DNA from: Microbacterium invictum
Lineage (GTDB): Bacteria; Actinomycetota; Actinomycetes; Actinomycetales; Microbacteriaceae
Length of the DNA stretch: 64,000 bases
NCBI RefSeq assembly: GCF_014197265.1
Contig: NZ_JACIFH010000001.1
Location: 2,480,001-2,544,000, forward strand
Reading direction: 5' to 3'
A model generated the notes under the pieces. The model saw only the letters and a list, made by a program, of their open reading frames with translations, had not been told where the DNA came from and did not search any database. Position numbers and translations under genes: made by a program. Within the stretch, counting starts at the first letter, position 1; each line of letters starts with the position of its first letter. Shown in pieces: positions 42,430-53,574 of this stretch.

Positions 42430-42748
42430 GTTAGGCCGATGGATGCCGGGTGTCAACCCTTTGTTGTCGGGAACGCGTTGCGATGACACAAACCGGCTTT
42501 GAGTGACACAGGCACTCGGTCATGTGACATCGAGTGTCACGACACGCCGAGGATGAGCGTTGTTCGTGAACGAGGAAGAACATCGGGACTGGTGTCGCCG
42601 CTGGGTACAACTTTGCAGTCGCCCTCGACGTCGACGGGACCCGCGCACATGGGCGCGTGCCGCTCGGCTTCGAACTGGCCGATTCCGGCCATGCGGATGG
42701 CCGCTTCGTCGGATGCCGTCCGGAAGGTCTGCGCGCTGCAATGGAGGC
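42430..42748. other. Intergenic region with TGACAC repeats and a start-less coding remnant
   Basis: Bases 42484-42540 carry several TGACA/TGTCA elements, including an inverted pair GTGACAC (42503-42509) and GTGTCAC (42534-42540), possibly an operator. From 42570 to 42752 a plus-strand frame with coding-like composition (for example VPLGFELADSGHADGRF) ends in a TGA overlapping the methyltransferase ATG by 4 bp. It has no usable ATG or early GTG, so it is either the tail of a lost gene or an unconventional small gene. Confidence 0.4.
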
Positions 42749-43876
42749 ATGAACGAACACATCACATACGCCGGCGAGGCAGACCTCGCCCCTACCGCAC
42801 GTGCCGAGGCTCTCGCCGCGCGCCTCTTCGAGTCCATCGTTCCCGCCATGGAGCTCATGACCGTCGAACTCGGGTTCCGGCGCGGCCTCTACGCCGGACT
42901 GCGGAAGCTGGGCGATGCGAACGTCGCCGAGCTCGCCCTGGAGTGTGCTGCATCGCCGCGCTACGTGCGCGAGTGGCTGGAGCAGCAGGCCACCGCCGGC
43001 ATCATCGACGTCGCCGTCGACGGCGATGCGGCAGCCCGTCGCTACGCCCTCTCGTCCGCGCACGCCGAAGTGCTGCTGGATGCCGAGAGTCCGTTCGCGA
43101 TGGCAGGCGTCTCAGCGTTCCTCAGCGGAATGGCCGAGACGTTCGATGCCGTCGTGACCGACTTCGGTCGGGGCGAGGGCGTGACCTATGCCGACTTCGG
43201 CGCCTCCGTGCGGCACGCCATCTCGTCACTCAATCGCCCCGGGTTCACCCTGGCTCTGGGCGAGTGGCTCGCACAGCTGCCGGAGATCGATGAACGTCTC
43301 CGCACACGAGCGTCGGTCGTTGTCGACGCGGGTTGCGGCACCGGCTGGTCGACGATCGCACTTGCGCGGCGCTACCCGCTCGCCCACGTGATCGGCGTCG
43401 ACCTGGATGCGGCATCCATCACCGAGGCCGAGGCGAACGCTGCCACGGCGCAGCTGGGCGAGCGCGTGCGCTTCGTCATCGGCGACGCCGGGGACCGGAG
43501 GATCCTGCGCCGGCTCGCGCCCGATGGCGCCGCGCTCGTCACGCTCTTCGAAGCGCTGCACGATGCGAATGATCCCGCGGGGGTGCTGGGCTCCCTGGCG
43601 AGCATCCTGGATCCGGAAGGGGCGATCCTGATCGGAGACGAGAAGGTCGCCGACGAGTTCACGCCCGACGGCGACTTCCTCGAACGGCTGAACTACGGCT
43701 TCAGCGTGCTGCACTGCCTCCCGGCGACCATCGCCGAAGGCGACGGAGAGGCGAACGGCACGGTGATGCGTGCACCCGTGCTCGCGCGCTGGGTCGAGGA
43801 GGCCGGCCTGTCCGGGCCGGACGTGCTGCCGATCGACAACGAGCTGTGGAGGTTCTACCGCGTCGGAAGACCCTGA
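42749..43876 (+). CDS. SAM-dependent class I methyltransferase with N-terminal winged-helix domain
   Basis: 375 residues. An N-terminal helical/winged-helix dimerisation part (about 15-105) precedes the Rossmann domain, whose SAM motif I is VVVDAGCGTGWS (190-201), then VIGVDLDAASI. The layout is that of small-molecule methyltransferases. The ATG at 42749 was chosen; its GGAGG is only 1 nt away, which is too close for efficient initiation, so coupling from the upstream overlapping frame or a different start is possible. Substrate unknown. Confidence 0.8.
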   Translation: MNEHITYAGEADLAPTARAEALAARLFESIVPAMELMTVELGFRRGLYAGLRKLGDANVAELALECAASPRYVREWLEQQATAGIIDVAVDGDAAARRYALSSAHAEVLLDAESPFAMAGVSAFLSGMAETFDAVVTDFGRGEGVTYADFGASVRHAISSLNRPGFTLALGEWLAQLPEIDERLRTRASVVVDAGCGTGWSTIALARRYPLAHVIGVDLDAASITEAEANAATAQLGERVRFVIGDAGDRRILRRLAPDGAALVTLFEALHDANDPAGVLGSLASILDPEGAILIGDEKVADEFTPDGDFLERLNYGFSVLHCLPATIAEGDGEANGTVMRAPVLARWVEEAGLSGPDVLPIDNELWRFYRVGRP

Positions 43877-43908
43877 CGAAGGCTCCGGTCCGTGCCTAGA
43901 CTGGCCCC

Positions 43909-44943
43909 GTGCCCGCGGGAGATCAGCTGATCCGCTACGTGCAGACAGCAGACGGAGACGTCGCGTGGTCGTCTATCGGCACTGGTCCGCCGCTCGTCAT
44001 GGGCGGCTGGTGGTCGAGCCATCTGGAGCAGGACTGGGTGTTCGACGACTTCCGCGACTTCATCCTCCGGCTTGCTCGCCATCGCACCGTCATCCGCTAC
44101 GACCCGCCCGGCATCGGGATGTCGTCCGCCGACCGCGCGCCACAGGGGATCGAGCCCCACACACGCGCGGTGCTCGCGGTGATGGACGATGCGAAAGCAC
44201 GTACCGCGGATCTGTTCGCCGGGGCAGCGGGATGTCCCGGCGCCGTTGCACGCGCGTCGCACGAACCGGCGCGGGTTCGCTCTCTCGTGCTCTATGGCGG
44301 ATACGTGCGCGGGCGCGACATCGCCTCTCCGACGGATCGGGAGGGGATGATCGAGCTCGTGCGCCGCTACTGGGGCGTTACCTCGCGGATGCTGACGGAC
44401 ATCTTCGTGCCCGACACCACCGCCGAGGAGCGGGAGATCTTCGCCGAATGCCAGCGCCGGATCGCCAGTGCCGATCGTGCGGCGGCGGCCCTCGCCGCGG
44501 TCTACTCCCTCGATGCCTCCGACGACGTCGGACGAGTGCGCGCGCCGACCCTGGTATTGCACCGGAGCGGCGACCGTGCGATCCCGCTCCCTCTGGGACG
44601 AGAGCTGGCGGCGCGCCTTCACGGTGCCGCATTCATCGAGCTCGAGGGTGCGAACCACTTTCCGTGGCACGGCGATGTCGACAGCGTCATGCAGCCTGTG
44701 CTGCGGCACCTCGGGGTCGCCGACGATGTCGCGCGACCGCCATCCGAGCCGCCGCTGATTGCGAGGCTCACCCCGCGGGAGCGGGAGATCCTCACTCTCG
44801 TCGCCGAAGGACTCACGGACGCACAGATCGCGTCCGCGTTGTTCCTCAGCGCTCACACGGTGCACCGGCACGTGGCGAACGCGCGAGCGAAGCTCGACGT
44901 ACCGTCCCGAGCCGCAGCCGCGGCACTCGTCGTGCGCGGCTGA
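43909..44943 (+). CDS. LuxR-type regulator with N-terminal alpha/beta-hydrolase domain (apparent pseudoenzyme)
   Basis: 344 residues. Residues 1-270 follow the alpha/beta-hydrolase fold ([33 protein letters not shown]), with D222 and H250 in catalytic positions. The nucleophile elbow, normally GxSxG, reads AGAAG: the serine position is A106, so hydrolysis is not expected. A LuxR helix-turn-helix occupies about 282-344 ([20 protein letters not shown]). It probably senses a ligand in the dead active site. TAGACT lies 6 nt before the GTG (leaderless). Confidence 0.85.
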   Translation: MPAGDQLIRYVQTADGDVAWSSIGTGPPLVMGGWWSSHLEQDWVFDDFRDFILRLARHRTVIRYDPPGIGMSSADRAPQGIEPHTRAVLAVMDDAKARTADLFAGAAGCPGAVARASHEPARVRSLVLYGGYVRGRDIASPTDREGMIELVRRYWGVTSRMLTDIFVPDTTAEEREIFAECQRRIASADRAAAALAAVYSLDASDDVGRVRAPTLVLHRSGDRAIPLPLGRELAARLHGAAFIELEGANHFPWHGDVDSVMQPVLRHLGVADDVARPPSEPPLIARLTPREREILTLVAEGLTDAQIASALFLSAHTVHRHVANARAKLDVPSRAAAAALVVRG

Positions 44944-44956
44944 CCGGCGGCGCGGT

Positions 44957-45151
44957 GGCCTCGACGCCGCCGACTCCTGGCATCCGCAGATCTATGAGCA
45001 CGACGTCGGGGCGGGTCGCCGCCGCGATGCGCGTCGCCTGATCTCCGTCGGCGGCCTCGCCGACGACCTCGAAGCCGGGCTCGTCCGAGAGCATCCCCGC
45101 CAAGCCCGCTCGCACCACGGGATGGTCGTCGACGATGAGCAGCCGGATCAT
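44957..45151 (-). pseudogene. Truncated response-regulator receiver domain (remnant)
   Basis: The frame from ATG 45151 encodes [20 protein letters not shown] and continues to the phosphorylation site [17 protein letters not shown], about 64 residues of a NarL-type receiver, then stops matching where the tail of the LuxR gene begins. The C-terminal half and the DNA-binding domain are gone. It overlaps the preceding histidine-kinase tail by ATGA, as in intact systems. Confidence 0.75.
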
Positions 45152-45225
45152 CGCGCGGCCACCCGGCCCGCGGGCGTCGCGGGCAGCCGCACCACGTCGA
45201 TCCTGAGCACAGCGACGTGGACTTC
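45148..45225 (-). pseudogene. Histidine-kinase C-terminal tail (remnant)
   Basis: About 24 codons ending [19 protein letters not shown] and a TGA that overlaps the receiver remnant's ATG by 4 bp. This resembles the last strand of a HATPase domain. Everything upstream of it is lost. Together with the receiver fragment it marks a deleted two-component operon. Confidence 0.55.
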
Positions 45226-45304
45226 CTCGTGGACTACAGGCCAGCTCACCCGCGAGCGGTCCCGACACTTTCTCGCTGCTGTGCCGCCCGGAACCCGCCA
45301 CCGA

Positions 45305-45853
45305 TCAGACCAGCGCGTCCCGCCCCGCCACCGCGCACACCGCACCGGCGATCAGCAGCACGGGCGCGGCGAGGATGCCGCACCAGAAGCTGCGGGCGAC
45401 GCGCTCGACCGGCAGCAGGGCCGCCAGCACCGCGATGAACGCGAGCACGACGCCGACCACGCCGATGATCACCTGGCCGAAGACGAATGCCAGGGGAATG
45501 AAGTGGATGCCGACAACGGCCAGCACGAGCGGCGCGAACTGGTCGGTGCGCCGTGCGTAGGCGGCCCAGATCGCCAATCCGATGATCGCCACGATCTCGA
45601 TGGCGAAGACGACGAGGTACGCCGTCCAGGCGGAGCCGCCGAAGTCGATGGCCGTGGCAGTGTCCCATGCGCGGATCGCGATCGGGATGTTGATGGCCGC
45701 CATCGCGATGCCGGTGAGCGAGAGCACCGCGAGCACAACACGCCACACCCAGTGCGGCGGCTTCTCCTGCGCCCAGCCCGACCAGATGAATGCGGCCACA
45801 CCGAAGATCGCCGCGGTCATGACGAGGTCGCGGGGGAAGTCGTGGTCGATCAT
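45305..45853 (-). CDS. Five-helix membrane protein of unknown function
   Basis: 182 residues with about five membrane helices (first: [20 protein letters not shown]). The central [26 protein letters not shown] is a continuous hydrophobic stretch. A good AGGAGGAGG ribosome site precedes the ATG at 45853. No family assigned. It stands alone beside the two-component scar and divergent from a small acidic-protein gene. Confidence 0.8.
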   Translation of the reverse strand: MIDHDFPRDLVMTAAIFGVAAFIWSGWAQEKPPHWVWRVVLAVLSLTGIAMAAINIPIAIRAWDTATAIDFGGSAWTAYLVVFAIEIVAIIGLAIWAAYARRTDQFAPLVLAVVGIHFIPLAFVFGQVIIGVVGVVLAFIAVLAALLPVERVARSFWCGILAAPVLLIAGAVCAVAGRDALV

Positions 45854-45993
45854 GCCCACCTCCTCCTGCCACCCTGGCGCACCGAACGCCCGGTGTCCAC
45901 GGAGTGCCCGGGATACCGGGCGGCCGCCGATGTCAAGGCTCTGTCGTCGCCGGTCGTGCCGACGCATACTGACCGCAATCGAAAGGAGCCGCC

Positions 45994-46176
45994 ATGGCCG
46001 ACAAGGAGGAGTATCGACCCGACGAGGAGCCCTCGACGGAGGACCTGCAGGAGCCGAGCACCGAGAAGGACCCGGGCGAGGAGCCCCACGCACCTGAGCA
46101 GAAGGACGCGGAGCCCAGCCACGAAGCTGTGGGCATCGGTGTCGTGGAGGGCGGCTCGGACGACGACGAGACCTGA
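45994..46176 (+). CDS. Small acidic protein (60 residues)
   Basis: 60 residues, about one third Asp/Glu, with a partial repeat [20 protein letters not shown], and no hydrophobic core; it is probably disordered. An AAAGGAG ribosome site lies 6 nt before the ATG, which supports a real gene. Function unknown. Confidence 0.7.
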   Translation: MADKEEYRPDEEPSTEDLQEPSTEKDPGEEPHAPEQKDAEPSHEAVGIGVVEGGSDDDET

Positions 46177-46223
46177 GGCGGCTCCGAGTGCCAGCGGCAC
46201 GACGGGGGTGGAGGCGGCCCGAG

Positions 46224-46229
46224 TAGACT
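46224..46229 (+). promoter_or_regulatory. -10 box of the purL promoter
   Basis: TAGACT in the context GTAGACTGG, 41 bp before the purL GTG, predicting a leader of about 35 nt. Sequence context and spacing match those before purS, suggesting shared control of the FGAM synthase subunits. Confidence 0.55.
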
Positions 46230-46270
46230 GGGCAGGTCCCCCGGCATCCCGAGTCTTGGAGTCCAGCCGC

Positions 46271-48600
<2,330 letters not shown>

Positions 48601-48604
<4 letters not shown>

Positions 48605-48735
48605 GTGATGCCGACGAGTACAGCGGCTTTGCCGACAAGCGCGCGAGGCGCATGAAGGTCATCGCGTGGACCGTCATCATCGCGCTGATCCTCGTGGGCG
48701 GCGGCGCGACGGTCCTCTCCCTCATCTTCGGCTGA
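48601..48735 (+). CDS. Small 44-residue single-pass membrane protein coupled to purL
   Basis: 44 residues from a GTG overlapping the purL stop (GTGA). A charged N-terminus ([15 protein letters not shown]) precedes one hydrophobic helix ([20 protein letters not shown]). The tight coupling argues that it is translated. Function unknown; a peptide tethering or regulating PurL is conceivable. Confidence 0.7.
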
Positions 48736-48884
48736 CGGCTGCAGTGCGGGGTGGATGCCGCTTCTCCTCGCCCCTTTGCCAAGTGCGTCGCCGCGAGTTT
48801 GAGCCTCGCAGGCAGCGGGGCATCGCCCCGCACGGCGCATCCGACATAGGCGCGGACGCGCTGACCATCCCACACAAAGAGAAA
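48736..48884. other. Intergenic region after the purL operon with a GC-rich hairpin
   Basis: No gene is seen between 48736 and 49104. A 7-bp perfect stem GCGGGGC/GCCCCGC with a 3-nt loop lies at 48815-48831 but lacks a U-run on either strand; it may still terminate purL transcripts. Confidence 0.4.
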
Positions 48885-48912
48885 GCCCCGACTGTTACCA
48901 CACAGCCGGGGC
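48885..48912 (-). terminator. Probable Rho-independent terminator of the PD-(D/E)XK-type gene
   Basis: GCCCCG-A-CTGT and ACAG-C-CGGGGC form an 11-position stem with one mismatch and a 6-nt loop. On the minus strand it is followed by TTTCTCTTTG. It lies 190 bp after the stop at 49105. Confidence 0.6.
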
Positions 48913-49104
48913 GAGACGAATGAGAAGTTCGCCTATCCCCACCAGCGTACCGCTCGCACCTGGGAGGTGGCTCGGCGTCGGGTGGCTGGATCCGAGTGGT
49001 TGCGCAGCCGGACGCGGAGGGACCGTCTTTCGGGTCCGTCTGCTCCAGTCGTCGGCCTGTATGTGTGGCCTTCGTCGGGTCGGTCCTGGCGCTCCCGCGG
49101 ACGG

Positions 49105-50466
49105 TCAGGGTGTTGCGGGGCGCTTCGGTAGCTCGTCGTCTTGGGAGGAGAGCGCAGCCGACGGGATGTCCTTGGACACCGCCTGGTCCACCTCGACCTC
49201 TTCGGGCTTGCGCAGCCGAGGCGGCGCGGCAGACCAATCCTTAAGTCGCTGGCCAACAAGGTCGTAGGACTCGAGGATCGCGTCCATCACTGAGTCGATG
49301 AATCCGGATCTACCGGCGAGCCGCGCGCCGCCCATCTTCCCGATGTAAGTGATGGTGAACGACTTGATCTCCTTTGTGGGATCAACGACAAGGACTCCGG
49401 GATCCTCGCGGGCGGTCTTCAGAAGCTCAGCGGTGCCGCCTCGTTGACGCACGGCGAATGCCTCCAGCCGGAGCGTGTCTGGCGCATCCTTCAGTTGACG
49501 AAGTAGCCAGTTGACCCTCGTGGTGGGTCGTCCCTCGGCGGGAGCGCTTGTGGAGAAGGAGCAGGTGATCTGCGCGGCGCGGATATCGACAGTCACGGTC
49601 AAAGGGGACACCGCGTTTGGAATCCGGATTGCGCCGGACATCTTGCCGTCGTTGACCAGCATGTCTGTGACGGCCGCAATTCGGAGCGCCGGGTTGGCGA
49701 CCTCCGCCTTCGACAAGACTTGAGTCACGTCAGCGCCAAGTCGCTGGCCGAGTTTGAGCGCACCGTAGCGCAGCAGTGCATCAAATCGGCCGGCCACCTG
49801 CGAGGCGTCCTTATCGCTCTTCCGGAGAGTGCCACTCGACACGGACTCCCGAACGGGGACCCAGCTCGGACCCATGTCCGTGAACTCGACGGCACCTGAC
49901 TTCGGGTGCTCGAGGTACCGGATCAACTCGCCCAGGATCCATGCCTGGTCAGGGTCAGCTACTCCACGAAATTCCTTCTGCATGATCGCGGCCGTCAGCA
50001 CTTCTGTCCACGACAGGTGGTGCATGGCGGCGTACTTGGACTTCCGCTTATCGACGACGGTCGGGTGCGTGCCAGCCGCCGGCGGGATCTCGTTCGAGAT
50101 CGTCAGCAACGCGTCGAAGCGGTGCTCCCGCGCGACGTCCAGATAGTTCTCCAGCTGCTCCCGCTGTAGCTCGTTGTTGCCTGTCTTGACCTCGACGAGC
50201 GCGGTCCAGACCTTGCTGCCACGCTTTACGCGGATGAGGCCGTCGGGGAACACCTTCCTGTCGCCCAAGAGGAACGGCACCTCGATGAACGTCTCGAGCA
50301 CCCCCGCTGGCGCACCCATACGACCCGTTATCACCCGGCCGTACTCCTTCACCGAACTCATAACCGCAAGGAGAGCGGATGTCGCTCGTCGCTCTTGCTC
50401 CTCGGCGCCGTTGATCCCAGACGTTGGGATCAGGCGCGCGGTGTTCCAAGAGTTCTCTTCTGCCAT
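49105..50466 (-). CDS. PD-(D/E)XK nuclease-fold protein of unknown function
   Basis: 453 residues. The N-terminal third has the PD-(D/E)XK pattern: D75 in FPDG, E92-V-K94 in ALVEVKTG, and glutamines in ELQREQLENYLDVARE after it. The rest (about 140-453) is not recognised, with a possible beta-rich segment at 260-370 and a charged tail. The ATG at 50466 is followed by MAEENSWNTARLIPTSG. Composition is less GC-rich than its neighbours. It lies next to a broken HNH gene, so a defence or nuclease role is suspected but unproven; no methylase or helicase is adjacent. Confidence 0.65.
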   Translation of the reverse strand: MAEENSWNTARLIPTSGINGAEEQERRATSALLAVMSSVKEYGRVITGRMGAPAGVLETFIEVPFLLGDRKVFPDGLIRVKRGSKVWTALVEVKTGNNELQREQLENYLDVAREHRFDALLTISNEIPPAAGTHPTVVDKRKSKYAAMHHLSWTEVLTAAIMQKEFRGVADPDQAWILGELIRYLEHPKSGAVEFTDMGPSWVPVRESVSSGTLRKSDKDASQVAGRFDALLRYGALKLGQRLGADVTQVLSKAEVANPALRIAAVTDMLVNDGKMSGAIRIPNAVSPLTVTVDIRAAQITCSFSTSAPAEGRPTTRVNWLLRQLKDAPDTLRLEAFAVRQRGGTAELLKTAREDPGVLVVDPTKEIKSFTITYIGKMGGARLAGRSGFIDSVMDAILESYDLVGQRLKDWSAAPPRLRKPEEVEVDQAVSKDIPSAALSSQDDELPKRPATP

Positions 50467-50675
50467 TTCAACTCCGTCATTGACACGATCTCTCCAGGAA
50501 CGCTAGCGGGAAACCCGTATCGCCCTGAGCATTTCCACTCGCAGCGCGTTGCAGTAACGACTCAGCACTTCGCGCCGTACACCTTGGAGCATCGAGGCGC
50601 ACAGCGCGTCGGAGACCGCCGCCTGCACGATCCGGCGATGACACACACACCGGGACCCGCAGCCAGACCGCAGGC

Positions 50676-50960
50676 GTGACCGAGAGCGTATTCCGGAAGG
50701 CAGACGGCCGGGGGATCCCCGAGCTCAGCCGCGCGACGCTCCGTTTGAACGACGGGTCCACGCTGGAAGCCCGGGTGCCCCGTCCCGTTGGGGACGAGAT
50801 CACCTTCCCCGCCCTTGTCGGTCCCGTTCGAATTCATCGACCTCGGCATCTGTCCGATCTGTCTCGCGCCCGGTCCGACCAGTCGCGAGCATGTCCCGCC
50901 CCACTCGGTCGGCGGGAACACCCCCGTCGTGACCCCGCTTGAGACCATCACGGGATTTCA
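50676..50960 (+). pseudogene. Frameshifted and truncated HNH-endonuclease-like gene
   Basis: From GTG 50676 the frame encodes about 50 residues (ATLRLNDGSTLEARVPRP), then a one-base surplus in the CCC run at 50823-50825 moves the continuation to the next frame. That frame reads FIDLGICPICLAPGPTSREH and VPPHSVGGN, the CxxC/EHVPP motif of HNH nucleases. It ends without the rest of the domain. The preceding frame ends at 50679, overlapping the GTG. Confidence 0.6.
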
Positions 50961-51069
50961 CGCCCTAGAACGACCCGCGAAATCCGACGTTGATAGCCGC
51001 GCGTATCGGGACCCGCCTCCGCGCAGCTCCATAGCGTGCGATGTCGGGGGTGTGCCCGATGATGAGCGA

Positions 51070-51450
51070 ATGACCGCGCACGCGCACTCGATTCCGTTCA
51101 CGATCGACTACATCGAGATCTCAGTCACCGACATGCAGGCCGCTCGCGACTTCTATCGCGCCGCGTTCGGATGGTCATTCGCCATATACGGCGACCAATA
51201 CTCTGGCATCCGCACCGCGGCTGAATCGGGAAGCGACGGCGAAGAAGCCGGCGGGCTGCTCCTCGCAGAGACAGTCACCCGAGGTGGCCCCCTTGTTCTC
51301 CTCTACGCCGATGACATCGAGGACGCCGTCGAGCGCGTCACCCGGGCCGGCGGCACTGTCGTGAACGGTCCCTATGAATTTCCCGGCGGCCGCCGCTTCC
51401 ACTTCCTCGACCCGAGCGGCAACGAACTCGGCGTGTGGTCGGCCTCCTAG
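51070..51450 (+). CDS. VOC-family (glyoxalase/bleomycin-resistance fold) protein
   Basis: 126 residues with two beta-alpha-beta-beta-beta modules. It starts IDYIEISVTDMQAARDFYRAAFGW and ends FHFLDPSGNELGVWS, both typical of VOC proteins. No strong ribosome site is seen before the ATG at 51070. Members bind metals or small ligands; the function here is unknown. Confidence 0.85.
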   Translation: MTAHAHSIPFTIDYIEISVTDMQAARDFYRAAFGWSFAIYGDQYSGIRTAAESGSDGEEAGGLLLAETVTRGGPLVLLYADDIEDAVERVTRAGGTVVNGPYEFPGGRRFHFLDPSGNELGVWSAS

Positions 51451-51600
51451 CGGTCGAGCGTTTCACTCGATGGACGGCGTGGAGTTCGCTGGCAGTAGCT
51501 GTCGCTTCCCTTGGCGCGGCCGTCGCGGCGCTCATTGTGGCGCGATAGTCGACCGTGTTGCGGACGTCCGTGTCCCGCGGGCTGATGTCGTGCCGCGGGA

Positions 51601-52227
51601 TTAGCGCAGGATGCCGCGTTGTCTGGCTGCGGATACCGCTGCGGTGCGTGAGGTGACGGCGAGCTTGGTGAAGATGTGGGCGAGGTGGGATTTGACGGTG
51701 GTCTCGCTGACGAATAGTTCTGTTGCGATGTCGGTGTTGGAATGGCCGGCTGCGACGAGCTCGAGTACTTGTATCTCGCGACTGCTGAGGTTCGCTTGGG
51801 GTGCTCGCATGCGGTCTAAGAGTCTCGAGGCGATGACGGGTGCGAGGGCGCTTTCGCCTGCGGCGGCGGCGCGGACGGCTGCTGCGAGCTCGTGGGGTGG
51901 GGCATCCTTGAGGAGGTAGCCGCTGGCGCCGGCTTCCACGGCGCCGAGAATGTCGGCATCCGTATCGTAGTTGGTCAGTACGAGGACATAAGGGGCCGCG
52001 TCGAGGGCACGGATACGCCGGGTGGCGTCGGCTCCGGTGGCTGTGGCTTGCGCGCCGAACTGGAGATCGATCAGTACGACGTCGGGGTTGCTGTGCTCTG
52101 CGGCGGACACCGCTTCGTCGGGTGTGGCAGCTTCCGCGATGACGTCTATGTCCCCCTCGAGGGCGAAGAGAGCCACCAGTCCCGCGCGGACGATGGGGTG
52201 GTCGTCGGCGATGAGAAGCCGGATCAT
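51601..52227 (-). CDS. NarL/LuxR-type response regulator
   Basis: 208 residues: receiver domain (1-125; phosphorylation site D54 in VVLIDLQFG) and LuxR helix-turn-helix (about 145-205, LSSREIQVLELVAAGHSNTD). Its ATG overlaps the kinase stop by 4 bp. The ABC transporter genes divergent from the kinase are its likely targets. The receiver has a longer loop after D54 (GAQATATGAD). Confidence 0.93.
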   Translation of the reverse strand: MIRLLIADDHPIVRAGLVALFALEGDIDVIAEAATPDEAVSAAEHSNPDVVLIDLQFGAQATATGADATRRIRALDAAPYVLVLTNYDTDADILGAVEAGASGYLLKDAPPHELAAAVRAAAAGESALAPVIASRLLDRMRAPQANLSSREIQVLELVAAGHSNTDIATELFVSETTVKSHLAHIFTKLAVTSRTAAVSAARQRGILR

Positions 52228-53411
52228 GTCGTCTGCTCCAGGGTGAGCTCGATGGTCAGCTGTGTGCCTTCGCCGGGCTGCGTGTCTACGACGAGGCTGC
52301 CACCGAGTTGTTCTGCTCGTTCGCGGGTTGCCTGGAGCCCGAATGAATCGGAGCGCCCGCGCGATTCGATGACTGCCAGGTGAGGCTCGAAGCCTTTGCC
52401 GTCGTCGGCGATGGTGAACTGCAGCCGCTCGTGATCGGCGGCGAGAGTGATCGTCGCGGTGGTGGCTTGTGCGTGCTGGATGACGTTGGCGATGGCTCCC
52501 TGCGCGATCCGCAGCAGCGCCGTCTGGACGTGCATCGGTAGTTCGAGTGTGTCGGATACACGCACGTTGACGTGGAGGCCTTGCGCAGCCCATTGAGAGT
52601 CGGCGAGCCTCCGCAGCGCTCCGCCGAGGCCGCGGTCGTCGAGGTCGGGCGGGGTGAGTTCGCGGATGAACCGGCGTGCATCAGCAAGATTGCTGGCCGC
52701 GGTGTCTCGGGCAAGCCGAATGTGTTCGGCCCCAGGGCGTTCGGGGTCGGCCTTCTCGGCGGCGTAGAGCAGCATCTGGATGCTGGACAGGCCTTGGGCG
52801 AGGGTGTCGTGGATTTCGCGAGCCAGCCGGGCGCGTTCGGCGAGGACTCCGGACTCGTGTTCGGTCGCCGCGAGCTGGCCTCTGGTGGCGAGTAGTTCGC
52901 GCATGAGGACTTCGCGTTGCTCCGCCTCGCGGGCCAGAGCTTGGTAGCCGAGACCGATCAGAAGGGCGACACCCGCGCCGACCAACGGCCCGATGACTCC
53001 GCCGAGACTCCATCCGCTGTGGATGCCCAGCGCACAGATGGCGGTCACGGTAGCGACGACGATCGCGGCAGCGCCCCACCACGGGCCGAGGAGATTGAGG
53101 TAGAGGAAGAACAACGGGAAGACGAGGTACGCAGCTTCGGGTGTCAGCCAGAGGAGGATTACCCACTCCAGACTGAGCGTCGCCAACCACAGCAGGCGCA
53201 GGACGCGACCACGGTGACGTGTGGTCCTGGTCTTCACCGCTCCGATCCCGTAGGTGACGAGAATCACCAGGGTGAGGACGATCGCGGCGACGCTACTCTC
53301 CGTTGGTGAGATCACCGCGCGGACGATGACCAGAACGGCGAGAGCGGCGAAAAGGACATGCAGCCCGGTGCGAAGACCCACGAATACCGGGGTGAGCGCG
53401 GTGTGGGGCAT
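52224..53411 (-). CDS. Membrane sensor histidine kinase (HisKA_3 type)
   Basis: 395 residues. An N-terminal module of about six membrane helices with little external sequence (9-155) suggests intramembrane sensing. HisKA_3 follows, with H201 in LAREIHDTLAQGLSSIQ, then an HATPase with IADDGKGFEP and FGLQATRERAEQLGGSL. The ATG at 53411 lies 7 nt after a TAAGAT box (leaderless); three further in-frame ATGs upstream were set aside for that reason. Paired with the overlapping response regulator and divergent from an ABC transporter. Confidence 0.88.
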   Translation of the reverse strand: MPHTALTPVFVGLRTGLHVLFAALAVLVIVRAVISPTESSVAAIVLTLVILVTYGIGAVKTRTTRHRGRVLRLLWLATLSLEWVILLWLTPEAAYLVFPLFFLYLNLLGPWWGAAAIVVATVTAICALGIHSGWSLGGVIGPLVGAGVALLIGLGYQALAREAEQREVLMRELLATRGQLAATEHESGVLAERARLAREIHDTLAQGLSSIQMLLYAAEKADPERPGAEHIRLARDTAASNLADARRFIRELTPPDLDDRGLGGALRRLADSQWAAQGLHVNVRVSDTLELPMHVQTALLRIAQGAIANVIQHAQATTATITLAADHERLQFTIADDGKGFEPHLAVIESRGRSDSFGLQATRERAEQLGGSLVVDTQPGEGTQLTIELTLEQTT

Positions 53412-53574
53412 GGACCGAATCTTACGCATCGCCATGACTGCGGCATCGTCCGAAAGGACGACTTCCCCAACCACCCTTCAGTCGGCAAAGCCTGTGCCGG
53501 CGGCCGATGAGATGGCACGTCGAGAAAGGAAAAGTGGTACGTGTCCCCAGGTCGGGTGACCGGAAAGGAATCTC

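Noticed and set aside
44759..46270. A 504-residue N-terminal extension of PurL
   Set aside because: PurL homology starts at GTG 46271, which has a ribosome site and an upstream -10; the extension covers the tail of the LuxR gene and other genes.
48885..48912. A tRNA or small RNA suspected from the GCCCCG hairpin
   Set aside because: No cloverleaf or T-loop consensus nearby; it fits a terminator for the minus-strand gene better.
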